Shown one piece after another: positions 10,564 to 21,404 of a stretch of DNA of 21,864 nucleotides. The DNA lies in NCBI GenBank assembly GCA_003550305.1, contig QKYT01001143.1, positions 2,661 through 24,524 on the forward strand, written 5' to 3'. The notes under the pieces were generated by a model that searched no databases, was not told where the DNA came from, and worked only from the letters and a program-made list of their open reading frames with translations. This DNA is from Glomus cerebriforme (taxonomy: Eukaryota > Glomeromycota > Glomeromycetes > Glomerales > Glomeraceae). Made by a program: the position numbers and the translations under genes. How positions within the stretch are numbered: the first letter of the stretch is position 1; each line of letters begins with the position of its first letter.

Positions 10564-12266
10564 TCTAAATAGATAGATGATTTGATTAATGGAAGGAGCA
10601 CGACAACCCTTAACCTGTTTTATTTATCGATAAAAAATTTTTTTTTAATTTAAAACACGCCATTACAGTATGTTTTAATTTCTTTGTCAAAAAGAAAAAA
10701 AAAAACAAATTGTAAAAGAGGTGGTGGAAAAGACTTTTGTCCAAAATTGATTTGAAAGCACGAAAAAAGGAACAGAATTAACCTTAATCGATCTAAAGGA
10801 TTCCAATCTTTTTTTTTTTTTTACCAGAAATTTCATGAAAAAATTCCAATATCAGATAAGCGAATAAAAATCCACTCGTTGTTCGGAGTCACGGGCTAAA
10901 AAAAAAAAAAAGATTCATAATATAAAAATCTATAATTGTAATAGTTCTTATTTAAATGCTCATCTTTTAAACTTGACAGTAGAAAGAAGTACTTTAAAGA
11001 TATTTAAAGTTATCAACGTGTACGTCGATCCATCTTTCATCAAAGTTAAACGATCCACCGCAGTAATTAAATGATAAACCGATAAACGTTACATTGCGCG
11101 CGATTTATTTACACAGTCAACATGATTACGCAACCAGTTTATGTATTATATTAGATCTTTAAGATGTGATAAATAGATAATAATTTTTAATAAATAAATA
11201 AAAAAAAAAAAACAAGAATTATTCAAGTGAGCTCAGGGGTGAAAATGTTTCAAGCGTTCAAATATAGTTTCTACATGTAACATGGTATAATAATAAGTAA
11301 ATTTTAAGTACAGTACATTTAGTACATATACAGTTATAAAGAGTTTAAAATAGTTAAGCTTAAATTTCCCGCCATCATGATTACGGTAATAGATTTTCAT
11401 GTAAGCAAGTGAAACCTTCAGTTTATTTACCGATGAGTCTAAAAAAAGTAATAGGCTAAGTATTCAACCAGTTATCGTTAACTATTGAATTAATCGAATT
11501 GGATAAATGTTTGTAACATGGTGAAATATTATTAAATTTTAATTAATACTTTTATTGATAAATTCTATAAATGTATAAATTATTAACATGAAGGCGAAAA
11601 TTTAACAATCAAATGTAAACAATTGAGGAAACGATTGATGATTTTTTGTTAAACATATTTTAGCCTTTTCATTCCTCTTACCTGTTTAAACTTACTAACA
11701 TTAATTGCTTAATTATGTTTCCTCAAGTTTTTTTATTCTAAAAGTTTCTATTTCACAAAATCATCTTTTTTACATTTTTAGTAATTTTCTTGTTTCATAG
11801 CTTTTCTTTCTAAAATTTTTTTTTTTTTTTNTGCAAATTTATGTAATTTTTTTTTAAAAAAAAAATTATTAATAAAATCACGTCCTGTAATAATCTTATC
11901 TCACCTTACTTTATTTGGACTTTAAGATTCGGGTCCAATTCCTATGATAATGATTGGTGATCGTTCCTAATTTGTGTAATTTTAGTGCAGTTAACCACTT
12001 TTTTCGTTTCTCCCTACCTTACCTTTAAAGGCGTTTTTTTTTTTTTTTTTTTACGCGTCTCTCTTTTTAACGTGCGATCCTCACTTACTCACTTACTAAG
12101 TGATATGTTGATTCACAATCTAATTCGCTTAATAGAAAATTGGCGCGATGATTTGGGTTAATGTATGCATGCACACGCAACAATATTAATAATAAGTTGG
12201 ATTTTTTTCTTTATTTGATTGTGGCTTTGCTTACTGAAGCAACATAAATATCACACCTGGACGCAA

Positions 12267-12286
12267 ATTATGCATGAATGCATAAT
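12267..12286. repeat. Perfect inverted repeat ATTATGCAT-GA-ATGCATAAT
   Basis: Two 9-bp arms with a 2-base centre are exactly complementary. It could be a dimeric transcription factor site or a small cruciform; the loop is too short for a good RNA hairpin. No flanking gene explains it. Confidence 0.6.
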
Positions 12287-12382
12287 ACTGCGCCATAAAT
12301 AGTAAATTTTTTTTTCACATGAGGTAAAATTTGTTGATTGAAATTTAAAATGGAAATTTTAAATAGGACAATCTCAGAATAG

Positions 12383-12400
12383 ATTACCATATATGGTAAT
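12383..12400. promoter_or_regulatory. Mcm1/MADS-box-like palindrome containing a perfect CArG box
   Basis: The 18-bp sequence ATTACCATATATGGTAAT is a perfect palindrome. Its core CCATATATGG fits CC(A/T)6GG, and the whole fits the fungal Mcm1 form TTACC-N6-GGTAA. It stands 2.4 kb from the nearest start codon, so its target is unclear. Confidence 0.4.
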
Positions 12401-12929
12401 TTTAAATAAAAACGTTCTTTGTTCTTGATATAATTCGATGCACACACGGAATTGTCACATTTTAATCAAAAAGTATTGTTCTCTTTTTTTTTTTTTTTTT
12501 ATGATGATGAAAAAAAGTCGTTTATCTGTTTTGTGTTTAACCTCTCACAATGATCAGTCAATGATCTATTAGATAATGATTTTTCTTTTTTTTTTTCTTG
12601 CAGCATTTTATTTAACATTTTTTTTCTTGCATATCGGATTTCTAATTGGGATCTTGACAGGTTTCACTTACCATTCACTAATATATTTTTGGAAAGAATC
12701 AAATTCTACCCCAGATTAACGAGATATCCTAGGATTATAATCGCTCACGTGATCTTTGCCGAGCTTCTAGTCTGTACGACTTACTTTCTTTGACCCGCAA
12801 ATATATGACTATACAGTATATGATTTTTATCAGTGAAGGTCAAAAGACTCAAGACAAGTAAGTAACACCAAGAAGATAATAATAAGCGTGACACAAAAAC
12901 TATATCACGTGACTATTAATGTATTTCAT

Positions 12930-13008
12930 ACACTGAAAAAAATTTGGTCCCAGAATACTTAATAAAAATGAAAAGTAGAGAGTGTGACGTGGGTGACAAA
13001 TATACATT
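12930..13008 (-). repeat. Dispersed repeat, copy A (inverted relative to copy B at 21055-21141)
   Basis: Read on the minus strand, this stretch aligns with 21055-21141 by eye at roughly 80% identity. Shared blocks in the same order are ATTTGTCA, ACGTCACAC, CTTTTCATTTT, TAAGTATTC, GGGAC and AAATTTTTTTC, ending near GTGTGAA or GTATGAA. A TCACGTGA site lies next to it at 12905. It looks like an old non-coding mobile element remnant of MITE or SINE type; the true ends are not clear. Confidence 0.65.
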
Positions 13009-14781
13009 CATTTTATAATTCCAAGATCACAAACTCCAATTGTCTTCGAATTCTTTATTTCAAAGTTGTACATTTCAAATAATTTATAATTTTCAAGTCA
13101 ACCAATTCTAATTAAATTAACGCATTTTCCCCATTCCTATAAAGTTATACGAGAGGAAACTCTGATGTATTTTTTTTTAATCTGATAGTTTTGTTAAAAA
13201 TCGTATTAAAAATTTTTCAAGTAAATTTGTAGAGCGACAATGTGAAATTTTTTCTATCACGTGATATCGGGTCACATTCTGATTATTGATTCGCGCGAAA
13301 TATAACCCGTCTTAAACTGAAATGTATATGCGCGTATATTATAATTTTTTTTATTATTTAACAATGAAAATATATTATATATATATTTTTTTGATATTTT
13401 GTGAACACCCTTTCAAACTATATATATCCCATTTATAGTTATGTAAAGCTTATTTCTAATGCGCCAAACCATTCCTCATATTCATCAAACATTTAATCAG
13501 TTTTTTTTACGGTGTTTGTAACATTTTGTAACATGCCTATTCATTAGAAAAAAAAATCACAATGTAAATTATATAATTTAATATGCGTATCTTTTTGAAT
13601 TTTATTATTCTCTAATATAATATTTTTTAATTCATTAGTATTTCCTTATTAAAAAAAAATAAAAAAGGATAATTATGAATATTATGAAATGATTCCGATC
13701 TTCAACATATAAATCCATTATGAACAAATCGCAAATCCATCTTGTAAATAAAAGTTCTTTTTCAAGTTGTTTTCATTCCTTTTTTTAAAATCCCTTTTCC
13801 AAAATACATATTCTCTTTCATTTAAATATTTTTAATATTGTAGTTGATATGAGGAACAGCAGCCCTCCATGTGTGAACCTATTAATATTGTTAAGGTATT
13901 GAACTCTTTTTCCTTTTGTAGTTCAGTAACCATTGTAACTCATTCATTAGAAACATTTTTGAGAATAATTCTTCAGCAATATCCAACTGTCAATTGGTTC
14001 TGTCATTCCTGAGAAGAGGTAAATAATACACTTAGTTCATGAAGAACGACAACAATTAATATTCATTGAAATAAAAATATTGTCTATAATTCTTCAGAAA
14101 ATATATTTTACGGTACAGATTCAGCTTATAATTGTATCAATCAAAACATAGTATCTTTGGAATATTAGATTTCCTCATTGATATATGTTGTTTTCTGAAT
14201 TTTGAGTATCATTGCGCATGACTTTAAGATTCTCTTGAAGTCTTCTCCATTAAACAACTATTTCTGATGTGACATAATTTATAAATCTCATCATGCCTCC
14301 TTATAACTATTTCAGATATTCGAAGGATCATGTTGAAGTCAGGGCTGAAAAATCATCAAGAGTTCGTACTTTATTTTGAATATTTTTATTTGAAGTTGGG
14401 ATTCACAGAAATAAAATCATTAAATCCTCGCCTTGACTTTTGTTTACTTTATATAGACTTTTAACATCTTTTAATCCTTTCTTTCAGTATTTTTAATTTT
14501 GGAACACCTGAAAAAAGGTTATAACTGAAGACATGCATTAAACAAATCTGACAAAATTTTTATAGGCGTTTATCAATCTGTGTAACATAGAAGATAGATC
14601 TTCGCATAATTGATTTGAAGATACTGTAGAAATATGTAATGATAATAATTTCGTCTATATTTATTAATTTAGACTTAACATAACAATTGGTAATAATACT
14701 CTTTCGTCAGTATTTAGTTGTCCTGGCTTTCATGAGTTAGTTTTGTAATTAATTACAATGTAATATGATATAATAAATAAA

Positions 14782-17705
14782 TTATCCTTTTTTCTTTATC
14801 TTATTCAATTTACGTGATACTGATTTATGTTTACGTTTATATTCTTTTGTCAAGTCACGGGAAGTTTCTTTCCAATGAGAGACAATTTCTTCGCTGAAAA
14901 ATTCAAACATATCTCAATTAATTTAAATAATTTCGATAAATTAATTATAACTCAATACTTACACTGGTGATGTTCGCATGAATATTTTCATTTCTCTAAA
15001 GTGAGATCTAAAAAAAAAATAATAATTTAATGTCAATTAAAACAATCAATTAGTCTAAGGTAACCTACCTCTTTAATAATTCATTATCCCCAAAATGAAA
15101 AAAGAATAGTGGTTCCGAAGAAGTTAGTGACTTTTGATTTGCTATTTTGTCTTTGCCTGTTATAGCCAAAACCTTTTTATTATTCTACAAGATTCAAATA
15201 TAAAATACTTGACATTAATTATTATAAAGGAATAATAAAAATTTATGAATTTATATTAATAATAACGTACCAAAGTCGAATCATCCTCATCTTGCATATC
15301 TTGAGTTTCACTTGCGATATTATCATCATCTCCGAAAAGCGAAAAAGAAGGTTTAACTATAAAATAAATAAATTAGGTATAAGAATCGAATGAATACATC
15401 TAAATAAATACCCGAAAATCGTATTACCACTCGATGAAGCAAATAATCCTTTTAAATCGGCTTTAATTTCTATCTTTACATCCTTTGACACTTTGGGTAA
15501 AGATTGTGATAATGGTGGAGTAAATTCTGATGAAGATTATAATAAAATTTACATATGGTCAGATAATGATGATATTTAAAAAATAATATCATATCACATC
15601 TCTCTTTCTCACTGGATAAGTCGTCATAAACCTCCTGCTTTTGAACTTCCAGTGATTTTGCTTCTGGTACTTCAGGATCGAAATGAACCATATCTTTCCA
15701 CTGAGATTCTTTCCTATCATATATAAATTAAATGTAATTTATATATGTCAAATGTAAAAGTAAATACTAATTTATTGACATACTTTTTCAAATTTGATCG
15801 TTCAGGTTTCATGTCATCCCCAAACATTTCTTTTAGTATATCAAATTGATTTCCTCTTTCTTCTTCCAATGATTTGGTAGTTTCATCATAATCATCTTTG
15901 TTAAAAGGCATCACATCTATTTGATTATCATCATCTTCATCACTAACAAAATCCTCGGTCAATTTGAATCGCTCATCACCACGAAACTTTTTCTGCAAAT
16001 TAAGGCGATCCCGTCCTGAGACACCCTCAAAGAGTGGATTTATCACAATATCTATTAATGAAAAATTTTTGTTTAGGCTTACGTAATAAACAAAGATTTA
16101 AAAGTAAGTTAACACCTTATGTTTCTTAATACCGACCCATTAACTTGTGGTTTTTTACCGATTCATCTTTGTCAGATTCATCTGAATCAAATAACTTCAT
16201 TGTATCTTGTTTCGCATCATCATTGTCACTAAACACTATATGTTTAGTGTTCTAAAAAACCAAAATAAAAATGGTAAATTACAAGACAAAATAAATAAAT
16301 AAGATTTGTCAATTACATTTAATGTAGTTTCTGTTCTTAACGCTTGTGTAATCTTTTCTCTTTCCAAGCGCCTTTCTTGCGCACGTTGTTTAAGTGCTTC
16401 CAGACGAATTCGATTGGATTGTTCTTGTTTTAATAAGTTATTTTCATTTTTTTCCTTTTCTAATTTTTCTAATTTCAATTTCTTAAGATCATTAATAATT
16501 GAAGGAGGTATTTTATTTTGAGCGACTATGGGTGCTGGGTTAATGAATTTAGGAAAAAAGGATGTAGAGTTATTTTGTTCCGATTCATCATCCGATTTCT
16601 CATATTTCTCATTAAAATCATCCTGATTTTTATTCTCATCCAATTTCGTTTCATTTAAATTTATTAAGGGTTGTTGCTCTTTAATTGTTTCATATTCATC
16701 ATAAAAATATGGTAACTGAACAAGCGGCTTTGGTTTAACATCAATATCTTTATCGGAAAATTTCAAAAGATTGCCTTTATATTGACTTGGATCAATCTTT
16801 ATCTTTATTTAAAGGGGGGAAAAAATTATATTTTTAATTATAATAACACTTTCTGTAAATTAATAGATTATTAATATTTTTACCCAAGTTCCATCATCCT
16901 TTTTTAATCGCATAACAGATACTGCACGACCATATTTTGATTTTTTCCAGCCCTAAATAAATCATTAAAAAGCATTTTAATTTAATATCTAAAATAGTAT
17001 AGCTAATTTCAAAAAAAAAACCTCTTTGTGCTCAGCATTATTATCAGTCACTAGGCTCATATCTTCGGCAAATTCAATATGAAAATGACCGCGTCTACGT
17101 TTTTTGCATGGTGGGGCTGATTTAATTTGGGACTTTTGAAATTCCCATTCCCTTTTCAATCTTAAAATTTTACACAATAAAATGGTTTAAAAAAAAAATA
17201 CATTGATCACGTGAAAAGATAAATCAATGAATTAATTTATTGCCTCTGTTTATAATCGGGTTTCGCCACTTGGACCTTTAATGTCATTCCTTTCCATTTA
17301 GCTCCATTAAAAATAGAAACACCTTTACAAAATTCATGATTTGTTACCAATTTATTAAAAAAAAAAAAAATTTTACATTTTATCATAAATCTATATTGAT
17401 TCATACATTTTTTCCAGTTATTGTCAGTCGTTTTTAACGTAACATAGGCGAACCCGCGACATTCCCCTATCAATGTACCCACTCAATAAAAACGCACCCA
17501 TATACTAAAAAATGATTTCTATAAAAAAATTATTGTATATTATTTTACCTGTAGACTGTCGTATGATGTCTACTTTTGATACAAATCCAAAAGAATTAAA
17601 ACGACTCTTCAAGTCTTCTTCAGTAACGTCTTTGGAAAGACCTCCAACGTAAGCACGTTTCTCCAGTATATCTGCTACGTGAGGAGAAACTTCTAAATCT
17701 GACAT
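14782..17705 (-). CDS. NOL8: NOL8-type nucleolar RNA-binding protein (RRM)
   Basis: Fourteen exons give 643 residues: 17705-17549, 17466-17407, 17322-17244, 17160-17022, 16952-16884, 16802-16317, 16251-16137, 16051-15784, 15713-15613, 15526-15428, 15356-15271, 15184-15069, 15007-14963, 14893-14782. An N-terminal RRM (about 17-93) has RNP2 AYVGGL and RNP1 CRGFAYVTL, then KKCVSIFNGAKWKGMTLKVQ. NOL8 landmarks follow: GWKKSKYGRAVSVMRL, IDPSQYKGNL, an acidic low-complexity middle, a coiled coil (EALKQRAQERRLEREKI), HIVFSDND, INPLFEGVSG with RGDERF, MVHFDPEV, the PLFFFHFGDNE block near the C-terminus and a Lys/Arg-rich tail. In animals NOL8 acts in the nucleolus in pre-rRNA processing and large-subunit assembly. 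The exon 3 donor is GC rather than GT, and the exon 7 end is uncertain because the best-looking donor is out of phase. The family call is strong. Confidence 0.88.
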
Positions 17706-17981
17706 AACCGAAAATAAAAAAAAAAAAAAAAAGTCTGATGGATAGATGGATCTTCCCGATGATAATTACAAATTTTTAAAATCTGTAAACAACAGGTGAT
17801 TTTCGATCATCAATGATATCATGCAAACCATAAACCATAAAGTGTTATATATAGATAGCATTGAGGTTTTTTTTTCTCTCTTTTTTTTTTTTTTTTACGC
17901 AAAAGAGGCTTCTTTTTTTGAAACCTTTTTTTTAAAAACCACAAATATTTTTAACGAATTTTCAATTTGCCAAATATAATA
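17706..17981. promoter_or_regulatory. Divergent promoter between the NOL8-type and fumarate reductase genes
   Basis: The two start codons are 276 bp apart, head to head. On the plus strand a TATATATA box at 17846-17853 lies about 129 bp upstream of the fumarate reductase ATG. It is followed by a pyrimidine-rich tract (17865-17897) of the kind often found just upstream of fungal transcription starts. No clear TATA box is seen for the NOL8 side; a long A/T run directly precedes its ATG. Confidence 0.5.
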
Positions 17982-20383
17982 ATGAGTGTTCAAGTTATTG
18001 TTGTTGGTGGTGGTCTTTCTGGACTTTCTGCCGCCCATACTGTCTTAGAACATGGTGGTAACGTTCTTGTTATTGACAAGAACTCTTTCTTTGGTGGTAA
18101 TTCTACTAAAGCCACCTCTGGTATTAACGGTGCTTTGACTAAAACTCAAATATGTAAGTAGTTTACTTTTTTGGAACAAAAAAGTTGTGTAGGAAAAGAA
18201 AAAAGTGCGATAGAAAGTAATTTTCTTAATAAAAATTTTCTTTGTACGTATAGCCCTTGGTATTCCAGACTCTGCTGCTATATTTGAGGCAGATACAACA
18301 CGTTCGGCTCGGGACCTTGCTCGACCCGACCTTATTAAAGTTCTTACGGGAAATTCTGCGTCTGCTGTCGAATGGCTCCAAGATAAATTCAATTTGGATC
18401 TTTCTCTTGTTTCACGGTTAGGTGGACATTCTCACCCTCGTACACATCGTGGAAAAGAGATGTTTCCTGGTATGACAATTACATATGCTTTGATGGAACG
18501 TCTTGAAGAAATTGCTGAAAAACAACCAAATCGTGCACGTATCATTAAGAAAGCACGTGCAACAAAGTTGATTAAAGAAGGGGAAGAAGTTATCGGTGTT
18601 GAGTACGAAAAGGATGGCCAAACATTAAAAGAATACGGTCCCGTGGTTTTGGCTACTGGTGGTTATGCCGCTGATTTCACAGAAGATTCGTTACTTAAAA
18701 AATATCGACCAGATATTTACGATTTACCTACCACTAATGGAGATCATTGTACCGGCGATGGTCATAAAATGGTTCTTGCCATTGGTGGCAAAGCTATTGA
18801 TCTTGAGAAAGTTCAAGTACATCCAACAGGTCTTGTTGATCCCAAAGATCCAGATTCTAAAATTAAATTTTTGGCTGCCGAAGCACTTCGAGGTGTTGGA
18901 GGTTTATTATTAAACGCTGAAGGAAAACGATTTTGTGATGAATTAGGCCATCGTGATTATGTTACTGGTGAAATGTGGAAAACAAAAGGTCCAGTTAGAC
19001 TTGTACTTAATAGCAAAGCCTCAAAAGAAATTGAATGGCATTGTAAACATTATGCTGGACGTGGTTTAATGAAAAAAATTAATTCCGGTGAAGAACTGGC
19101 AAAAGAAATTGGTGTTCCTCTATCACAATTAAAGGCAACTTTTGATGATTACAATGATATCGTTTCTGGTAAAAAGAAAGATCCTTATGGAAAGAAATTC
19201 TTTCACAATGGTCCATTTTTAACCAATGACAATTTCAACGTTTCTTTAATGGCACCAGTTTTACATTACACTATGGTAAAGTTACATGCGTAATTTTATT
19301 TCCGAGCATACTTTTTTTTTTTTAATATAATTTAATTCGAATTAAAATTTATAGGGTGGTGTTGAAGTTTCTCCCGATTCTGAAGTAAAAGATACACAAG
19401 GAAAAGCTATTTCAGGGCTTTATGCTTCTGGTGAAATCGCTGGAGGAGTTCACGGAGCAAAGTAAGTACCACTTTACGATACATAAAATTTATGGTTTTA
19501 ACAATTTATTAAATTACTTTACACATGAATATATATAGTCGTCTTGGAGGATCATCTTTATTAGGATGTGTTGTATTTGGTCGTGTTGCTGGTGATTCTG
19601 CATCACGTTATTTGCTTCAAAATTTGTCCAATGCAACTGCAAGTCGTCGTCTTGGACAAATTGCTGGTCAAATTGCTCCTTATCAAGCTACTGTTAATGT
19701 TGATCCTACAAATCAAAAAGTACATTTGGAAATTTCCTGGGGTCAGCAAGGTGGTAATGTTATCGCAAATCAACCTCCTCAATCAGCACCTGCTCCTTCA
19801 AGTAAACCTGAAGAAAAAAAGGCAGCGGCAGTTGAACAGAAAGAATATTCGCTCGATGAGGTAGCTAAACATAATACTGAACAAGATTGTTGGGGTAAAG
19901 TATTTTTAGTAAATTTTTTTTTCTGCAGCTTATTATATTAAACTCAATTAATTCATACCAACAAAATCATGTGGTCAGTCGTTATAAATGGTCGCGTCTT
20001 AAACGCTACTAGTTTTCTCCCAGGTTAGTTTTACTAAGTATTATTATTATTATAAACTGTTTGATTATAAATTCAACTATTCTTTCTTTTATAGATCACC
20101 CTGGCGGCAAACGTAGTATATTGTTATATGCCGGTAAAGATGCAAGTGAAGAAGTAAGTATAAAAGTTGTATTTTTCCTTTCGGAACAAGATTAAAGAAT
20201 TGAAATTTTCTTATTTTCTCGATTTTAGTTTAATATGTTACATGAAAAGAACGTAATTGATAAGTATGCTCCACATATTGTTAAGTATCTCCGATAAATT
20301 ATATTCTTTTCTTAAATTTTTGCTGAGCTGTTTGCTAAGTATTTTTTTTTTGTTTATAGGTTATCGGTACTTTGAAGAATTAA
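17982..20383 (+). CDS. Soluble FAD-dependent fumarate reductase fused to a C-terminal cytochrome b5 domain
   Basis: Eight exons encode 611 residues: 17982-18153, 18254-19275, 19355-19461, 19539-19894, 19979-20023, 20095-20153, 20229-20279, 20360-20383. The product resembles yeast Frd1/Osm1 and reduces fumarate to succinate using FAD, re-oxidising reduced flavins or NADH. Visible: FAD-binding VVGGGLSGLSAAH (about residues 7-19), HSHPRTHR, H247 in VHPTG, E267 and R270 in EALRGVGG, RFCDELGHRD, H395 in HYTMGG, and R435 in NRLGGSS. These match the known substrate and acid-base residues of the flavocytochrome c family. After a Pro/Ala linker (about 500-530) comes cytochrome b5 with HPGG (569-572) and the second haem ligand candidate H592 (MLHEKN). 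An in-frame stop at 17952 fixes the start. There is no N-terminal presequence, so it is probably cytosolic. If the last intron is not spliced, translation ends at 20297 instead. Confidence 0.93.
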
Positions 20384-20573
20384 GAGATTCATTTACGATT
20401 ATCCTGGTATTATATTTGCATCATATATCGATTTAAATTCTAAATTCGTGTAATATATTTAAAAAAAGAATTCTTAAAATTAGTGTGTGTATAGAAATGT
20501 TTAGTTCGGCTATAGGAGAGTAATTGAGCTAAAAAACGATTCAATATCACTTATAATTTATCTTATTGTGACA

Positions 20574-20579
20574 AATAAA
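20574..20579 (+). terminator. Possible poly(A) signal for the fumarate reductase gene
   Basis: AATAAA occurs about 190 bp after the stop codon on the plus strand. In DNA this A/T-rich the hexamer arises often by chance, so it is only a candidate. Confidence 0.25.
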
Positions 20580-21020
20580 ATTTGTAATTTGGTTTTCATT
20601 ATTAATTTTCAATCCACAAAAATCTAAGTGATAAAATAACTTAAATAGGTGGATTTTGAAAATCAATTTTTGCGTAACAATAAAGTCATTCCTGAAAAAT
20701 TCGCCGATGAGCTTTTTTGTACATGATGCCAAAATCGCCAATAAAATCAACGCACGTTCAATGCCTCGTTAGAAACGAAAAATTGTCTGTTTATAATGAA
20801 CTCACAGTAAATTTCTCGGATGTGATATATATGATAGTCTAGACTCTATGACTATGTAGTAACTACTTCCACTAATTTTTAATTCGGAATTTTATAATAG
20901 ATCGAATAGATCATATATACAGTATAAAATTCCCAACATTATCTTTTTACATATATGGGAGTTTGTGAAATACAAGGTAATCGTGAAAGTTTAGCATAGA
21001 TACAGGGTAGGTCACTTCTC

Positions 21021-21224
21021 CACACTTTTCTACCCCACGTGATCATAGTAAAATATTTGTCATCCTACGTCACACCCTCCACTTTTCATTTTCACTAAGT
21101 ATTCCAGGGACTTAAAATTTTTTTCGAGGTGTGAAATCATATTTGTCACACCATTATTTGTCACATGGTTAATTTCTTAATGCCATAATGCCGGCCAAAA
21201 GTCACGTGGGGTAGAAAAAGTGTC
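21021..21224. repeat. Inverted repeat pair 1 (possible terminal repeats of a MITE-like element)
   Basis: The left arm at 21021-21042 contains CTTTTCTACCCCACGTGA. The reverse complement of 21202-21224 is nearly identical, with one extra T. The arms enclose about 160 bp that include dispersed-repeat copy B. Some weaker similarity continues outside the arms. No target-site duplication was identified. Confidence 0.6.
21055..21141 (+). repeat. Dispersed repeat, copy B
   Basis: This aligns with the reverse complement of 12930-13008 at roughly 80% by eye. It lies inside inverted repeat pair 1, which suggests it is the internal part of a non-autonomous element. Copy A lacks an obvious full set of the arms. 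Confidence 0.65.
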
Positions 21225-21309
21225 GGTGATACTGGTGTAGTTCAGGGTAGATGATTCACCCACATGATTTTTGGTCTGCATTATGGCACTCGAAACTAAG
21301 AAATTAAAC
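21167..21309. repeat. Inverted repeat pair 2, interlocked with pair 1
   Basis: The left arm at 21167-21191 (GGTTAATTTCTTAA then TGCCATAATGC) matches the reverse complement of 21278-21309. The right arm carries about 7 extra bases between its two conserved blocks. The right arm of pair 1 falls between the arms of pair 2, so the two pairs cross rather than nest. Confidence 0.55.
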
Positions 21310-21404
21310 ACAGGTGCCATTTCAATTTAATCCTCCCTTTTTTTAATTTTCAGAAAGTTTTTTGTATTCAAGAAATGAATTATAATAAAATTGTGATAAT
21401 TCTA

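Larger units (their letters stand above)
9971..14781. other. Intergenic region of 4.8 kb without a supportable gene
   Basis: Between the 5' end of the giant gene and the 3' end of the NOL8-type gene I find no convincing coding exon, tRNA or snRNA. It contains long A runs (10501-10560), an HSE-like array, palindromes at 12267-12286 and 12383-12400, three TCACGTGA sites (12745, 12905, 13257), a dispersed-repeat copy (12930-13008), one N (11831) and an (AT)n stretch near 13372-13388. The part from about 13830 to 14480 is slightly less A/T-rich and has short open stretches on both strands, but they do not join into a gene. An unrecognised long non-coding transcript cannot be excluded. Confidence 0.6.

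Noticed and set aside
13896..13921. Tiny intron (GTATTG to TTGTAG) joining two open stretches
   Set aside because: At 26 bp it is far shorter than the other introns in the window and probably too short to be spliced.
9971..14781. tRNA, spliceosomal RNA or snoRNA genes in the large intergenic region
   Set aside because: I looked for tRNA B-box-like sequences, U1/U2/U6 landmarks and C/D-box pairs and found only isolated partial matches without the required partner elements or folds.
20547..20750. 67-codon minus-strand reading frame
   Set aside because: It lies in the 3' region of the fumarate reductase gene, is hydrophobic/Lys-rich as expected from A/T-rich noise and has no recognisable motif.
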